Shown: in pieces, positions 18,095 to 25,201 of the stretch
How positions within the stretch are numbered: the stretch's first letter is position 1
How the letters are laid out: the number at the start of each line of letters is the position of its first letter
Assembly: GCA_011051715.1 (NCBI GenBank)
Contig: DRKP01000082.1
Span: forward strand, 1 to 36,769
Reading direction: 5' to 3'
Length of the DNA: 36,769 nt
Source of the DNA: Sedimenticola thiotaurini
Lineage (GTDB): Bacteria > Pseudomonadota > Gammaproteobacteria > Chromatiales > Chromatiaceae
Position numbers and translations under genes: made by a program
Notes under the pieces: model-generated
Database searches by the model: none
Told to the model about the DNA's origin: nothing
The model's input: only the letters and a program-made list of their open reading frames with translations

Positions 18095-18883
18095 CAGCCC
18101 AAGCAGCACCGCCCCCAGAACCAGCCGGTAGAGCACGAACGGGAACATCCCCATCTGTTCGATCAGGCGCAGGAACAGGAAGATGCAGAGGTAGGCGCTG
18201 GCGAAGGAGAGGGCGCTTCCCAGCAGCAGCTCCCGGCCCAGAATGGGTTCGCTGCCCTGGACCACGTCCAGCGCCAGCACCGCGCCCGACATCAGGATGG
18301 TGGGGATCGACAACAGGAACGAGAAACGGGCGGCCGCCGCCCGCGTCAGCCCCAGCATCAGCCCGGCGGTCATGGTGATGCCCGAGCGGGAGGTGCCGGG
18401 AATGATGGCCAGGCACTGAAACAGGCCGATGGTAACCGCATCCCGCCAGTGGATGGCGTGTTCGTCCCGGGTTCTCTTCCCCCTGATGTCGTACCACCAC
18501 AGCAGCAGGCCGAACACGATGGTGGCGATGGCGATCACCAGGGTGGAGCGCAAATCGGTTCCCACCAGGGTCTTGAACAGGCCGCCAACGATCACGATGG
18601 GTACGGTGGCCACGATGATCATCCAGGCGAGTCGCGCGTTCTGCGTGGTCTCCCCGCCGCCCAGGGAGCGCAGCAGGTCGCGGATCATCAGCCACAGATC
18701 GTGGCGGAAATAGATGATCACCGCTCCCAGGGAGCCCAGGTGCAGGGCGATGTCGAACCCCAGGCCCTGATCCACGTACCCGAACAGATGCGGCACCAGG
18801 ATCAGGTGGGCAGAGCTGGAGATCGGCAGAAACTCGGTGAAGCCCTGGATCAGGGAGAGGATCAGTATCTGGGTGGTTTCCAT
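18089..18883 (-). CDS. uppP: Undecaprenyl-diphosphatase
   Basis: This 264-residue polytopic membrane protein dephosphorylates undecaprenyl diphosphate, returning lipid carrier to peptidoglycan and surface-polysaccharide synthesis. Both active-site motifs are present: GFTEFLPISSSAH (14-26) and PGTSRSG (162-168), between strongly hydrophobic helices. Length is normal for BacA/UppP. Its placement in an EPS/sugar-nucleotide run suggests a dedicated copy that supports high carrier flux. It is 55 bp upstream of the sulfurylase/APS kinase gene, with heptamer copy 3 between them. Confidence 0.96.
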   Translation of the reverse strand: METTQILILSLIQGFTEFLPISSSAHLILVPHLFGYVDQGLGFDIALHLGSLGAVIIYFRHDLWLMIRDLLRSLGGGETTQNARLAWMIIVATVPIVIVGGLFKTLVGTDLRSTLVIAIATIVFGLLLWWYDIRGKRTRDEHAIHWRDAVTIGLFQCLAIIPGTSRSGITMTAGLMLGLTRAAAARFSFLLSIPTILMSGAVLALDVVQGSEPILGRELLLGSALSFASAYLCIFLFLRLIEQMGMFPFVLYRLVLGAVLLGLG

Positions 18884-18892
18884 GGGGTTTGA

Positions 18893-18923
18893 TCAACCAC
18901 AGAGAACACAGAGGGCACAGAGG
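18893..18923 (+). repeat. CACAGAG-type dispersed repeat, left arm of cassette
   Basis: TCAACCACAGAGAACACAGA then GGGCACAGAGG; period of about 9 bp (CACAGAGRA, CACAGAGGG). Related copies are at 20548, 21863, 23181 and 32861-33018. Confidence 0.8.
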
Positions 18924-19021
18924 GTTGGATTGCTTTCTGGAACTGTGTTTGTTTTTTGAATCGTGTTTGTAATCTGCATGATATGTTGTCTTCCGGGATT
19001 CGTGTTCGGTCAGTAAAAAAC

Positions 19022-19393
19022 CTATAGGACGAATCTCCTCACTCCCCTGACCAGTCGGTCTACATTGAAATTGATGAGAAGGCCGGTTCTTTTCCTCGAA
19101 AGTTTCATGTAAGTGAGTAGTTGCGCCTCGTGAACTTTGGTCAATGCGTCCACTGCTTTCAGTTCCAGAATCAAGGAATCATTGACGAGTATGTCGATTC
19201 GGTAGCCACAATCCAGTTCGATATCACGATAGGTGATAGGTACGGGTACCTGGGCCCGGCACTGTATGCCTTTCTTCTGTAGCTCGTAGAACAGGCATTT
19301 TTCGTACGCTGATTCAAGCAGGCCTGGCCTCAAGGCTCGATGGACGTCTATCGCGCATCCAATAACCGCATGTGCCAATACATCCCTCTCCAT
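19022..19393 (-). CDS. GxxExxY family protein (PD-(D/E)XK nuclease-like)
   Basis: 123 residues. The name-giving motif is G24-L-L-E27-S-A-Y30. A nuclease-like core follows: D67 in YRIDILV, then E77-L-K79 in LILELKA, the spacing of a PD-(D/E)XK active site. The family is widespread in environmental genomes, usually as single genes of unknown function. AGGGAGG lies 7 bp before the ATG. It sits between galE and uppP, is lower in GC than both, and is bracketed by inverted CACAGAG repeats, so it looks like a passenger rather than an EPS gene. A nicking or repair role in spreading the flanking repeats is possible but speculative. Confidence 0.88.
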   Translation of the reverse strand: MERDVLAHAVIGCAIDVHRALRPGLLESAYEKCLFYELQKKGIQCRAQVPVPITYRDIELDCGYRIDILVNDSLILELKAVDALTKVHEAQLLTYMKLSRKRTGLLINFNVDRLVRGVRRFVL

Positions 19394-19442
19394 ATCTGAT
19401 CCTCCCTGATCATGAATATGCTTACAGAAGCAGTAGCTGTTT

Positions 19443-19463
19443 CTCTGTGCCCTCTGTGGTTGA
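19443..19463 (-). repeat. CACAGAG-type dispersed repeat, right arm of cassette
   Basis: CTCTGTGCCCTCTGTGGTTG plus a final A, the reverse complement of the left arm consensus. It ends 15 bp before the galE stop codon. Confidence 0.8.
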
Positions 19464-19477
19464 AAACGGTTCCATCC

Positions 19478-20464
19478 CTACCCGGAAACCAGCTTCCTCT
19501 CCCAGTTCAGGGCGCTGCTTACGATCGCCTCCAGGTCGTCGTAGCGGGGTACCCAGCCCAGCTCCTCGCGGATGCGGTCGGCGCCGGCGATCAGGACCGG
19601 GGGGTCACCGGGGCGGCGCGGGGCCTCCTCGACCGGCAGGGGGGCGCCGTTGACCTTCTCCACCATCTCCAGCACCTCGCGCACGCTGTAGCCGTGGCCG
19701 TAGCCGCAATTGAGGACGGTGGAACCGCCGCCGGCCTCCAGGTGGTCCAGTGCCCGTAGATGGGCGTCGGCCAGGTCCTCGACATGGATGTAGTCACGCA
19801 CGCCGGTGCCGTCGGGGGTGGGGTAGTCGGTGCCGAAGATGTAGACCTTCTCCCGTTTGCCGACGGCCGCCTCGCAGGCCACCTTGGTCAGCAGGGTGGC
19901 GTTGGGGGTGCTCTGTCCGATACGTCCCTCCGGATCACAGCCGGCGACGTTGAAGTAGCGCAGGGCGACATAGCGCAGGTCGCTGGCGGCGGCCAGGTCG
20001 CGCAGCATCCATTCGCTCATCAGCTTGGAGGTTCCGTAGGCGTTGATCGGCGCCAGCGGGGAGTCCTCCCACGCCCGGTCACTCTCCGGGATGCCATAGA
20101 CCGCCGCGGTCGAGGAGAAGATGAAGTGCTTCACTCCGGCGTCGCGGCAGCACTCCAGCAGGTTGCGGGTGTTGCAGGTGTTGTTGCCGTAGTACTTGAG
20201 CGGATTGGAGACCGACTCGGGTACCACGGTGTGGGCGGCGAAGTGGATCACGGTGTCCACGTCGTGCTGGCGCAGGATACGTGCGACCAGCTCCCGGTCA
20301 CCGGTGTCGCCCTCGATAAGGTCGCCGTACAGCACCGACTCGGCGAATCCGGTGATCAGGTTGTCCAGCGTGACCACCCTGCGCCCCGTCTCACCCAGCT
20401 GGCGCACCACGTGGCTGCCGATGTAACCGGCGCCGCCGGTGACCAGTATTCCCCCTTCGCTCAT
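19478..20464 (-). CDS. galE: UDP-glucose 4-epimerase
   Basis: This 328-residue enzyme interconverts UDP-glucose and UDP-galactose, supplying galactose for surface polysaccharide. The NAD-binding TGGAGYIG begins at residue 9, SSTAAVYG lies at 117-124 and the catalytic Y143-x3-K147 in NAYGTSK. Length is normal. GGGAG lies just before the ATG. It is the first gene of the minus-strand sugar-nucleotide block, with the cassette carrying GxxExxY directly downstream. Confidence 0.95.
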   Translation of the reverse strand: MSEGGILVTGGAGYIGSHVVRQLGETGRRVVTLDNLITGFAESVLYGDLIEGDTGDRELVARILRQHDVDTVIHFAAHTVVPESVSNPLKYYGNNTCNTRNLLECCRDAGVKHFIFSSTAAVYGIPESDRAWEDSPLAPINAYGTSKLMSEWMLRDLAAASDLRYVALRYFNVAGCDPEGRIGQSTPNATLLTKVACEAAVGKREKVYIFGTDYPTPDGTGVRDYIHVEDLADAHLRALDHLEAGGGSTVLNCGYGHGYSVREVLEMVEKVNGAPLPVEEAPRRPGDPPVLIAGADRIREELGWVPRYDDLEAIVSSALNWERKLVSG

Positions 20465-20941
20465 CCTCTCTCCCTGCCGCTGCCGGCGGAAAACAGCTTC
20501 CTGTTCGGCCCAGAGTCCGGCTGTATTTCGATCATCTGCTGCCTTGATTCACCACAGAGGTCACGGCGTCCACAGAGATTCCCGGAATGGAACCGTGGAG
20601 GCCATGAAGCGGTCTCCGCAGTACAAGCCCCTGATCCAGCGGGCGGGGGCATCCGGACGACCCTCTCGTGCCCGTCTATGCCTCTGGAGGGGTGCCCTGA
20701 CGTGCTCGTTCCCTTTGTATACCCCGGGTGTTCTATGTTCGGTTTCCTCGTTCTACGGCTCCCGTGCGCGGCCGATTATCCCGGAAAACGGCCATCGGTG
20801 CGAACGGGAATCCCGGTTCCCTCCGGGGCGAATGCGGAGGCGCCGTCGCACCGCGATTTCCCGAGTGCCCCTGTGCGGCCCGGCGGCGCCCCTGCATTGA
20901 TAGTTGGCGGTCGCCGGGGGGATTTGTTGAGCCGCAGCGGT
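20465..20941. other. Non-coding spacer between the phosphopantetheinyl transferase and galE
   Basis: This 477-bp stretch has no convincing gene. Open frames here have no ribosome-binding site and no recognisable protein. It carries a degenerate CACAGAG repeat (20548-20581: TTCACCACAGAGG, then TCCACAGAGATTC). The galE promoter should lie near its left end, but I see no clear match. Confidence 0.6.
20548..20581 (+). repeat. Degenerate CACAGAG-type repeat
   Basis: Two CCACAGAG blocks separated by GTCACGGCGT. It looks like a decayed single copy of the family seen intact at 18893 and 23181. Confidence 0.6.
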
Positions 20942-21610
20942 TCAGGGGGAGAAGAGGAAGGTCCGCCACTGCTGTACCGGTGGGGGATGGGGAACCGAGG
21001 CCACCGCGGCGATCCAGCCGGGCCGCGGCGTGAAGTGGATGACGCCGGCATCCGGGGGCGGGGGGTGGAAGATGCTGCCCCCTCTGCACTTGACCCGGGC
21101 CTCGAGTGCGGTCCAGTGGTGCAGGAAGGCGTGCTGGAAGGGAGTGTCGTCCAGCGCACCGATCTGGGCCAGGATGTCCGCCGAAAAGATGCGTCGGGCG
21201 ATGGCCCGGGCGTTGGCCCGCTCCCGCTCCGGTTCCAGGTCGATTCCCACCGGCGCGTCTCCGCTGACCACCAGCAGCCCCATTCCGCCGGCGTGGCTCA
21301 GGTTGAAATGAAGCGGGCAGGGATCGGAGAGCAGGGGTTTCCCCGACGGACCATAGTCGAAGGTGATCGCGTCGGCGGTAAGTCCCACATAGCCGCCGAG
21401 GATCCGGCGCAGGGCGCCGCGGGTGGCGGTGAAGCGCCGTGCCTCTTCCGTTCCCAGCATCTTCCGGGCCCGGGAGGCCTCGTCGGCCGAGAGCAGTGGC
21501 GACAGATCGGCACCGGGACGGTCAGGTTCGATGACCCAGAGATGGAGTTCCCCTGCCCGGGGTGGCTCCCCCGGCGCCGGGCTGGGCAACCAGTGGTCGA
21601 TCGGAATCAT
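20942..21610 (-). CDS. 4'-phosphopantetheinyl transferase superfamily protein (Sfp type)
   Basis: 222 residues. It transfers the phosphopantetheine arm of CoA to a carrier-protein serine. Motifs in order: FDYGPSGKPLL, FNLSHAGG (P2), VGIDLEPE (Mg-binding P3) and WTALEARVK (P4; the family form is W-x-x-K/L-E-A-x-x-K). The monomeric double-domain length fits Sfp/Gsp rather than AcpS. It stands alone between repeat-filled spacers. The exosortase-A ligase at 6502-8088 may use a carrier protein activated by this enzyme, which is inference. No strong Shine-Dalgarno sequence is seen before the ATG. Confidence 0.88.
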   Translation of the reverse strand: MIPIDHWLPSPAPGEPPRAGELHLWVIEPDRPGADLSPLLSADEASRARKMLGTEEARRFTATRGALRRILGGYVGLTADAITFDYGPSGKPLLSDPCPLHFNLSHAGGMGLLVVSGDAPVGIDLEPERERANARAIARRIFSADILAQIGALDDTPFQHAFLHHWTALEARVKCRGGSIFHPPPPDAGVIHFTPRPGWIAAVASVPHPPPVQQWRTFLFSP

Positions 21611-21751
21611 GGGGTGGACGGGTGGTCAGGAAATGCTGCCTGTTTACCATAGCGGAGGGCGGGAGCACAGGGGAACCGTGGTCGGGGTGGTGGCGACGGA
21701 TAGTGGCCATCCCTGTGTGGGGGCGAGGATCGTTTCCGGGTTCAGGGGGAC

Positions 21752-21767
21752 TCCGGCCTGCGCCGGA
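21752..21767. repeat. REP-like palindrome
   Basis: TCCGGCCTGCGCCGGA, an imperfect dyad followed by AGGACGAG, the same core as at 8258-8283 and 23273-23290. Confidence 0.65.
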
Positions 21768-21862
21768 AGGACGAGTGGGACTCTTCCGCGCATCTCCATT
21801 CGGTCCCCTCAGCGGTGCCTGCGCAGGGTTTCGCTGATGGCTCCCCCGTTTCCAGCACCAGG

Positions 21863-21893
21863 AATCTCTGTGGTCTCTGTGATCTCTGTGGTT
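21863..21893 (-). repeat. CACAGAG-type dispersed repeat, inverted orientation
   Basis: AATCTCTGTGGTCTCTGTGA then TCTCTGTGGTT: three CTCTGTG units, inverse of the 18893 copy. Confidence 0.75.
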
Positions 21894-21934
21894 GTTTTCG
21901 AGGGCGGGACGGCATCCATGCGGCGGGGCCTGCC

Positions 21935-21960
21935 GGATTCCGCCCTGCGCCGGGATGACG
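21935..21960. repeat. REP-like palindrome
   Basis: GGATTCCGCCCTGCGCCGGG followed by ATGACG, a diverged copy of the 8258-8283 arm. Confidence 0.6.
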
Positions 21961-21999
21961 GGAGGTGGGTGGTTGAACCGGCCGGACGGCAGGGGGTGG

Positions 22000-22365
22000 T
22001 CAGCCGAGCGCCTCCAGGTCCCGCTCCAGCAGGTGACTGTCGCCCAGGTTCAGCTCCACCAGCCGTCGCAGGTGACCGATGCTCTCCATGTCGATGCTCA
22101 TGCAGCGCAGGCCGATACTGTCACGGTCCAGGTGTGCGACCTCGGCCTCCATGCGGATGCGGGAGCTGTTGTCGTCGAGCAGGATGGTCAGGACCACCGA
22201 TGCCCCCCGGTCGATGTTCCAGTCGTCGGGCCGTACCAGCAGGGCGCCGTTGAGGGAGACGTCCACCAGGGTGGTGATGAAGGCCATGTCACCATCGGAT
22301 ACCCGTACCGGGGCGTCGAACAGGACCCGGTGAAAGCGCCTGCGCTCGGTCTCTTGGTCGCTCAT
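22000..22365 (-). CDS. PilZ domain protein (predicted c-di-GMP receptor)
   Basis: This 121-residue single-domain protein has both c-di-GMP contact motifs of canonical PilZ domains: RRRFHR (8-13) and DVSLNG (35-40). The beta-barrel pattern follows through to the helix SIGHLRRLVELNL. Such proteins transmit c-di-GMP levels to motility, EPS or other outputs. It starts 29 bp after the stop of the FHA gene, on the same strand, so the two are probably one operon. The output partner is unknown; with EPS genes on one side and flagellar genes on the other it could serve either. Confidence 0.9.
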   Translation of the reverse strand: MSDQETERRRFHRVLFDAPVRVSDGDMAFITTLVDVSLNGALLVRPDDWNIDRGASVVLTILLDDNSSRIRMEAEVAHLDRDSIGLRCMSIDMESIGHLRRLVELNLGDSHLLERDLEALG

Positions 22366-22394
22366 GGAAAAGATGAATCCTCGATCTGGGTGGC

Positions 22395-23048
22395 TCAGGA
22401 GGCCTCGGCGGCCGCCCTGGTGATGTCTTCGATGAACAGCAGCTCGACGTCGCCGACCTGGAGCCGGTTGCCGTCCTCCAGCCGCACGGTGAGTTCGCCG
22501 ATCGGCTGCCCCTGGATCACCGGCGACCGCTGACCCTCCAGGTGGGAGAGATAGTAGCCGTCGTTGCGCCGGGCGACGATGGCGCGCCCGTCAGGGCTCA
22601 GGGCGAGCCGGGTCAGGGCCCGCTGCAGGGGGATTACCTTACCCAGGTTGGGGCCGCTCATCACCTGCAGGCAGCCGATCGCCAGCTCGGGGGCGGGTTG
22701 CGGTTCCGTCTGTTCCCGCCGGGGCGGAGGCGCCGCCGGCTGCGCCGGTGCCAGGACCATGGCGCTCTCGGCGAAGTGGAGGCTGTACTTGCCCAGGTCG
22801 ATGACGTCGCCATGCTGCAGCCGGCGTGACTCCACCGGCTGGTGATTGACCAGCAGCGGGGTCTCTTCGTCGAACGGCGTCAGCAGGTAGCCGTCCCCAT
22901 CGGGCACCACGTGGGCATGGCGTTCGGCCAGCGCCAGGGTGTCGATGCAGATCTCGCAGTCGCTGCTGCGGCCGATGGAGATCATGCTGCCATCCAGGTG
23001 ATAGACCTGGACCACCCGGTTGCGGAAGAAGAGGGTCAGTTTGGCCAT
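22395..23048 (-). CDS. Tandem FHA-domain protein
   Basis: 217 residues from the ATG at 23048 (MAKLTLFFRN). The frame is open upstream to 23615, but that part is translated from dispersed repeats and is rejected. The first FHA domain (about 1-90) shows the phosphothreonine-binding landmarks: GRSSDCEI with the GR pair, ERHAHV, and a late NHQPVESRRLQHGDVIDLG. A proline-rich linker (about 98-118) leads to a second, diverged FHA domain (about 120-212, ending LEDGNRLQVGDVELLFIED) that lacks the obvious GR...S...H set. FHA domains bind phosphothreonine, so a Ser/Thr kinase partner is expected but none is in the window. Pairing with a PilZ protein suggests phospho- and c-di-GMP signals meet here. Confidence 0.85.
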   Translation of the reverse strand: MAKLTLFFRNRVVQVYHLDGSMISIGRSSDCEICIDTLALAERHAHVVPDGDGYLLTPFDEETPLLVNHQPVESRRLQHGDVIDLGKYSLHFAESAMVLAPAQPAAPPPRREQTEPQPAPELAIGCLQVMSGPNLGKVIPLQRALTRLALSPDGRAIVARRNDGYYLSHLEGQRSPVIQGQPIGELTVRLEDGNRLQVGDVELLFIEDITRAAAEAS

Positions 23049-23180
23049 TGGTATCGGAACGGGATCCCTGCTCAATCTCGGTTCGAGTATAGGTGTCGGC
23101 CAGGAGAGGAAAACATTGAACCGACGGTCGGCGCCGGGTCGCCGACACACGGTCGCACGCCGCCGGTCCGTGCGATCGGG

Positions 23181-23214
23181 ATCAACCACAGAGGACACAG
23201 AGGGCACAGAGGGG
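23181..23214 (+). repeat. CACAGAG-type dispersed repeat
   Basis: ATCAACCACAGAGGACACAG then AGGGCACAGAGGGG: the best-preserved copy in the window, period 9 bp. Confidence 0.8.
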
Positions 23215-23272
23215 ATGAATGCTTGAGAGAGCCGGTGAAGGCCCGGCCATCCAGGCGATTGGAAATTCTGAG

Positions 23273-23290
23273 TTCCGGCCTGCGCCGGAA
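23273..23290. repeat. REP-like palindrome
   Basis: TTCCGGCCTGCGCCGGAA followed by CGACGGAG; TTCCGG and CCGGAA arms with an imperfect centre. Confidence 0.7.
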
Positions 23291-23326
23291 CGACGGAGTA
23301 ACGATAATGACGGAGAAACAATTTCC

Positions 23327-23710
23327 CACTCGCAAAGGCGCAGAGGACGCGAAGATCACGAAGGATCCTGATTCGCAGGGACCAATGCGATCGAAGGGTG
23401 AATACACTGCTTGGCGCTCTTAGCGGCCTTGGCGAGATTAACAGTTTCTCACTCGCAAAGTCGCAGAGGACGCGAAGATCACAAAGGATCCTGATTCGCA
23501 GTGACCAATCCGATCGAAGGATGAATAAAACGCCTGGCGCTATTCGCGGCCTTGGCGTCTTGGCGAGAGTAACAATTATCCACTCGCAAAGGCGCCAAGG
23601 ACGCAAAGATCGCAAAGTATCATTGATTCGCAGCGGCCAATGCGATCGAAGGGGGAATGAACCTCTTGGCGCTCTTCGCGGCCCTGGCGCCTTGGCGAGA
23701 TTAACAGTTA
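23327..23710. repeat. Three tandem copies of a unit of about 127 bp with inverted ends
   Basis: Units begin CACTCGCAAAG at 23327, 23450 and 23581, so lengths are 123, 131 and about 127-130 bp. Each has a left end CTCGCAAAGGCGC (one base differs in copy 2), a central block with GATTCGCAG, CCAATGCGATCGAAGG (CCAATCCGATCGAAGG in copy 2), and a right end CCTTGGCGAGA or a close variant. The left end and the reverse complement of GCGCCTTGGCGAG match at 12 of 13 positions, so each unit can fold into a long hairpin. A fragment recurs at 13123. It ends 35 bp before the stop of the CorC-type gene. Confidence 0.85.
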
Positions 23711-23744
23711 CCCACGATCCCCGCCCGGACTGGCCCGGCCGCGA

Positions 23745-25028
23745 TCAGGCCTCTGCATCCCTCGACGGCTGCGGACGGCGCGGATAGATGCGGACCATCT
23801 TCACGGTGTTGTCCTGGGTCTGCAGAATCTCCACCGGGTAGCCGTTGAGCAGCAGGCTGGTGCCGGGCTCGGGGATGGTCTCCAGGTACTCGATGATCAG
23901 ACCGTTGATGGTCCGTGGACCGTCCACCGGCAGCTCCCAGCCCAGGTTCTTCACCAGCTCCCGGACGTTGACGCTGCCGGCCACCAGGTAGCTGCCATCC
24001 TCCTGGCGCTGGATGTCGGCCACGGTGTCCGACGGGTCGGTGGTGAACTCGCCGACGATCTCCTCCAGCAGGTCGGCGAGGGTGACCAGGCCGAGCAGGT
24101 CGCCATACTCGTCCACCACCAGGCCGACATGCTGCTTGCGGCGCTGGAAGTTGATCAACTGACGGCTGAGCGGAGTCCCCTCGGGGATATAGTAGGGGGC
24201 ATCGACGATTTCGCGGATGGTCTCCCGGGTCAGTTCGCCCTGGGCCAGCGCCTGCATCGCCTTGCGGATGTGGAGGATGCCGACGATGTTGTCGATGCCG
24301 TCGTCGAACACCGGGATGCGGGTATAGGGGCTGTTCTGCAGCTTCTGCAGGATCTCCTCCATCGGTTCCTGCAGGTCGATGCCGTCGACCTCGTTGCGCG
24401 GCACCATGATGTCCTCCACCCGCGCCTTCTCCAGGTCGAGGATGTTGAGCAGCATCTTGCGCCGTTTCTTCGGGATCATCGCCCCCGCTTCCATCACCAC
24501 GCTGCGCAGCTCCTCCTGGCTCAGGGCCTGGCCCTCCATGTCGTCCGGCGATACACCGATCAGCCGCAACAGTTGGTTGGCGATGCCGTTGACGAACCAG
24601 ACCAGGGGGTAGAGCAGCTTCAGCAGGGGCCCGTAGACGAAGGCCGCCGGGTAGGCGAGGCGCTCCGGGTGCAGGGCGGCCAGGGTCTTCGGCGTCACCT
24701 CGGCGAACAGCAGGATCACCAGGGTGAGGATACCGGCGGCACCGGCGATGGCCGCCTCGCCGCCGATGCGGAAGGCGATGATGGTGGCCAGGGAGGAGGC
24801 CAGGATGTTGACGAAGTTGTTGCCCAGCAGGATCAGGCCGATCAGCCGGTCCGGCCGCCGCAGCAGCCGTTGCGCGCGCACGGCCCCCGGGTGCCCCTTG
24901 CGGGCCAGGTGCTGCAGCCGGTAGCGGTTGAGCGTCATCAGGGCGGTCTCGGAACCGGAGAAGAAGGCGGACAGCAGGATCAGCAGCAGCAGGATGCCGA
25001 ACAGGGCACCGGTGGAGATGTCGCTCAA
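23745..25028 (-). CDS. HlyC/CorC (CNNM) family transporter
   Basis: 427 residues with the full family layout: an N-terminal membrane domain (DUF21, about 1-180; FFSGSETALMTL and LIGLILLGNNFVNILASSLA are diagnostic), a CBS-pair (about 195-330; VEDIMVPRNEVDGI, YTRIPVFDDGIDNIVGILH, HVGLVVDEYGDLLGLVTLAD) and a C-terminal CorC_HlyC domain (about 345-415; WELPVDGPRTINGLIIEYLE). Closest in form to E. coli YfjD/CorB. The family is implicated in Mg2+/Co2+ export or tolerance; some members were once called haemolysins. The start is TTG at 25028 without a good Shine-Dalgarno sequence; no nearer start is plausible because the first membrane helix follows at once. No link to EPS or flagella is evident. 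Confidence 0.92.
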   Translation of the reverse strand: MSDISTGALFGILLLLILLSAFFSGSETALMTLNRYRLQHLARKGHPGAVRAQRLLRRPDRLIGLILLGNNFVNILASSLATIIAFRIGGEAAIAGAAGILTLVILLFAEVTPKTLAALHPERLAYPAAFVYGPLLKLLYPLVWFVNGIANQLLRLIGVSPDDMEGQALSQEELRSVVMEAGAMIPKKRRKMLLNILDLEKARVEDIMVPRNEVDGIDLQEPMEEILQKLQNSPYTRIPVFDDGIDNIVGILHIRKAMQALAQGELTRETIREIVDAPYYIPEGTPLSRQLINFQRRKQHVGLVVDEYGDLLGLVTLADLLEEIVGEFTTDPSDTVADIQRQEDGSYLVAGSVNVRELVKNLGWELPVDGPRTINGLIIEYLETIPEPGTSLLLNGYPVEILQTQDNTVKMVRIYPRRPQPSRDAEA

Positions 25029-25201
25029 GGAAGGGAGACCTGGTTGCCTGGGGGGACTCCTTTCTAAGTGGCGCCGGAAGCGATGTCAAGGCGTGGCAGC
25101 GCCCCCCGGGCTGTGTTTTCATGGGCGCAGGCCTCCCACCGGTCGCCGCATGGCCGGTTGCGGAGGCGCCCATCGAGCGACATGCCTGGAGGTAAACGAC
25201 C

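Larger units (their letters stand above)
18893..19463. mobile_element. Cassette: GxxExxY gene between inverted CACAGAG repeats
   Basis: The left end TCAACCACAGAG (18893-18904) continues as AACACAGAGGGCACAGAGG to 18923. The right end is its inverse, CTCTGTGCCCTCTGTGGTTGA (19443-19463). Between them lies only the GxxExxY gene, oriented like its neighbours. The interior is clearly lower in GC (about 47% in 19021-19080) than the flanking uppP and galE. There is no transposase. The unit looks like an insertion between galE and uppP. Movement is inferred from structure, not observed. Confidence 0.55.
21611..21999. other. Non-coding spacer packed with dispersed repeats
   Basis: This 389-bp stretch between the PilZ gene and the phosphopantetheinyl transferase has no convincing gene. 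It holds two REP-like palindromes (TCCGGCCTGCGCCGGA at 21752-21767, and a GATTCCGCCCTGCGCCGGGA core within 21935-21960). Between them is an inverted CACAGAG repeat (AATCTCTGTGGTCTCTGTGA onwards, 21863-21893). Confidence 0.75.
23049..23744. other. Repeat-filled non-coding spacer between the corC-type gene and the FHA gene
   Basis: 696 bp with no convincing gene. In order it holds the FHA leader, a CACAGAG repeat, a REP-like palindrome and three tandem copies of the CTCGC repeat. Frames across it encode peptides repeated by the DNA repeat itself (for example SLRIRIL occurring twice), which is a repeat artefact. Confidence 0.8.

Noticed and set aside
15316-18378. 1020-codon plus-strand open frame opposite rmlB and the sulfurylase/APS kinase gene
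   Set aside because: Runs antisense across two genes with clear enzymes and a spacer; composition is that of a shadow frame.
19760-21652. 630-codon plus-strand open frame across galE, the spacer and the phosphopantetheinyl transferase
   Set aside because: Antisense to two recognised enzymes; no motifs and no ribosome-binding site.
23049-23615. N-terminal extension of the FHA protein
   Set aside because: Encoded by tandem and dispersed repeats; repeated peptide segments come from the repeat itself, and the FHA fold begins at the ATG at 23048.
23327-23710. CRISPR array
   Set aside because: The repeated unit is about 127 bp, diverged and contiguous, with no short repeats separated by unique spacers and no cas genes.
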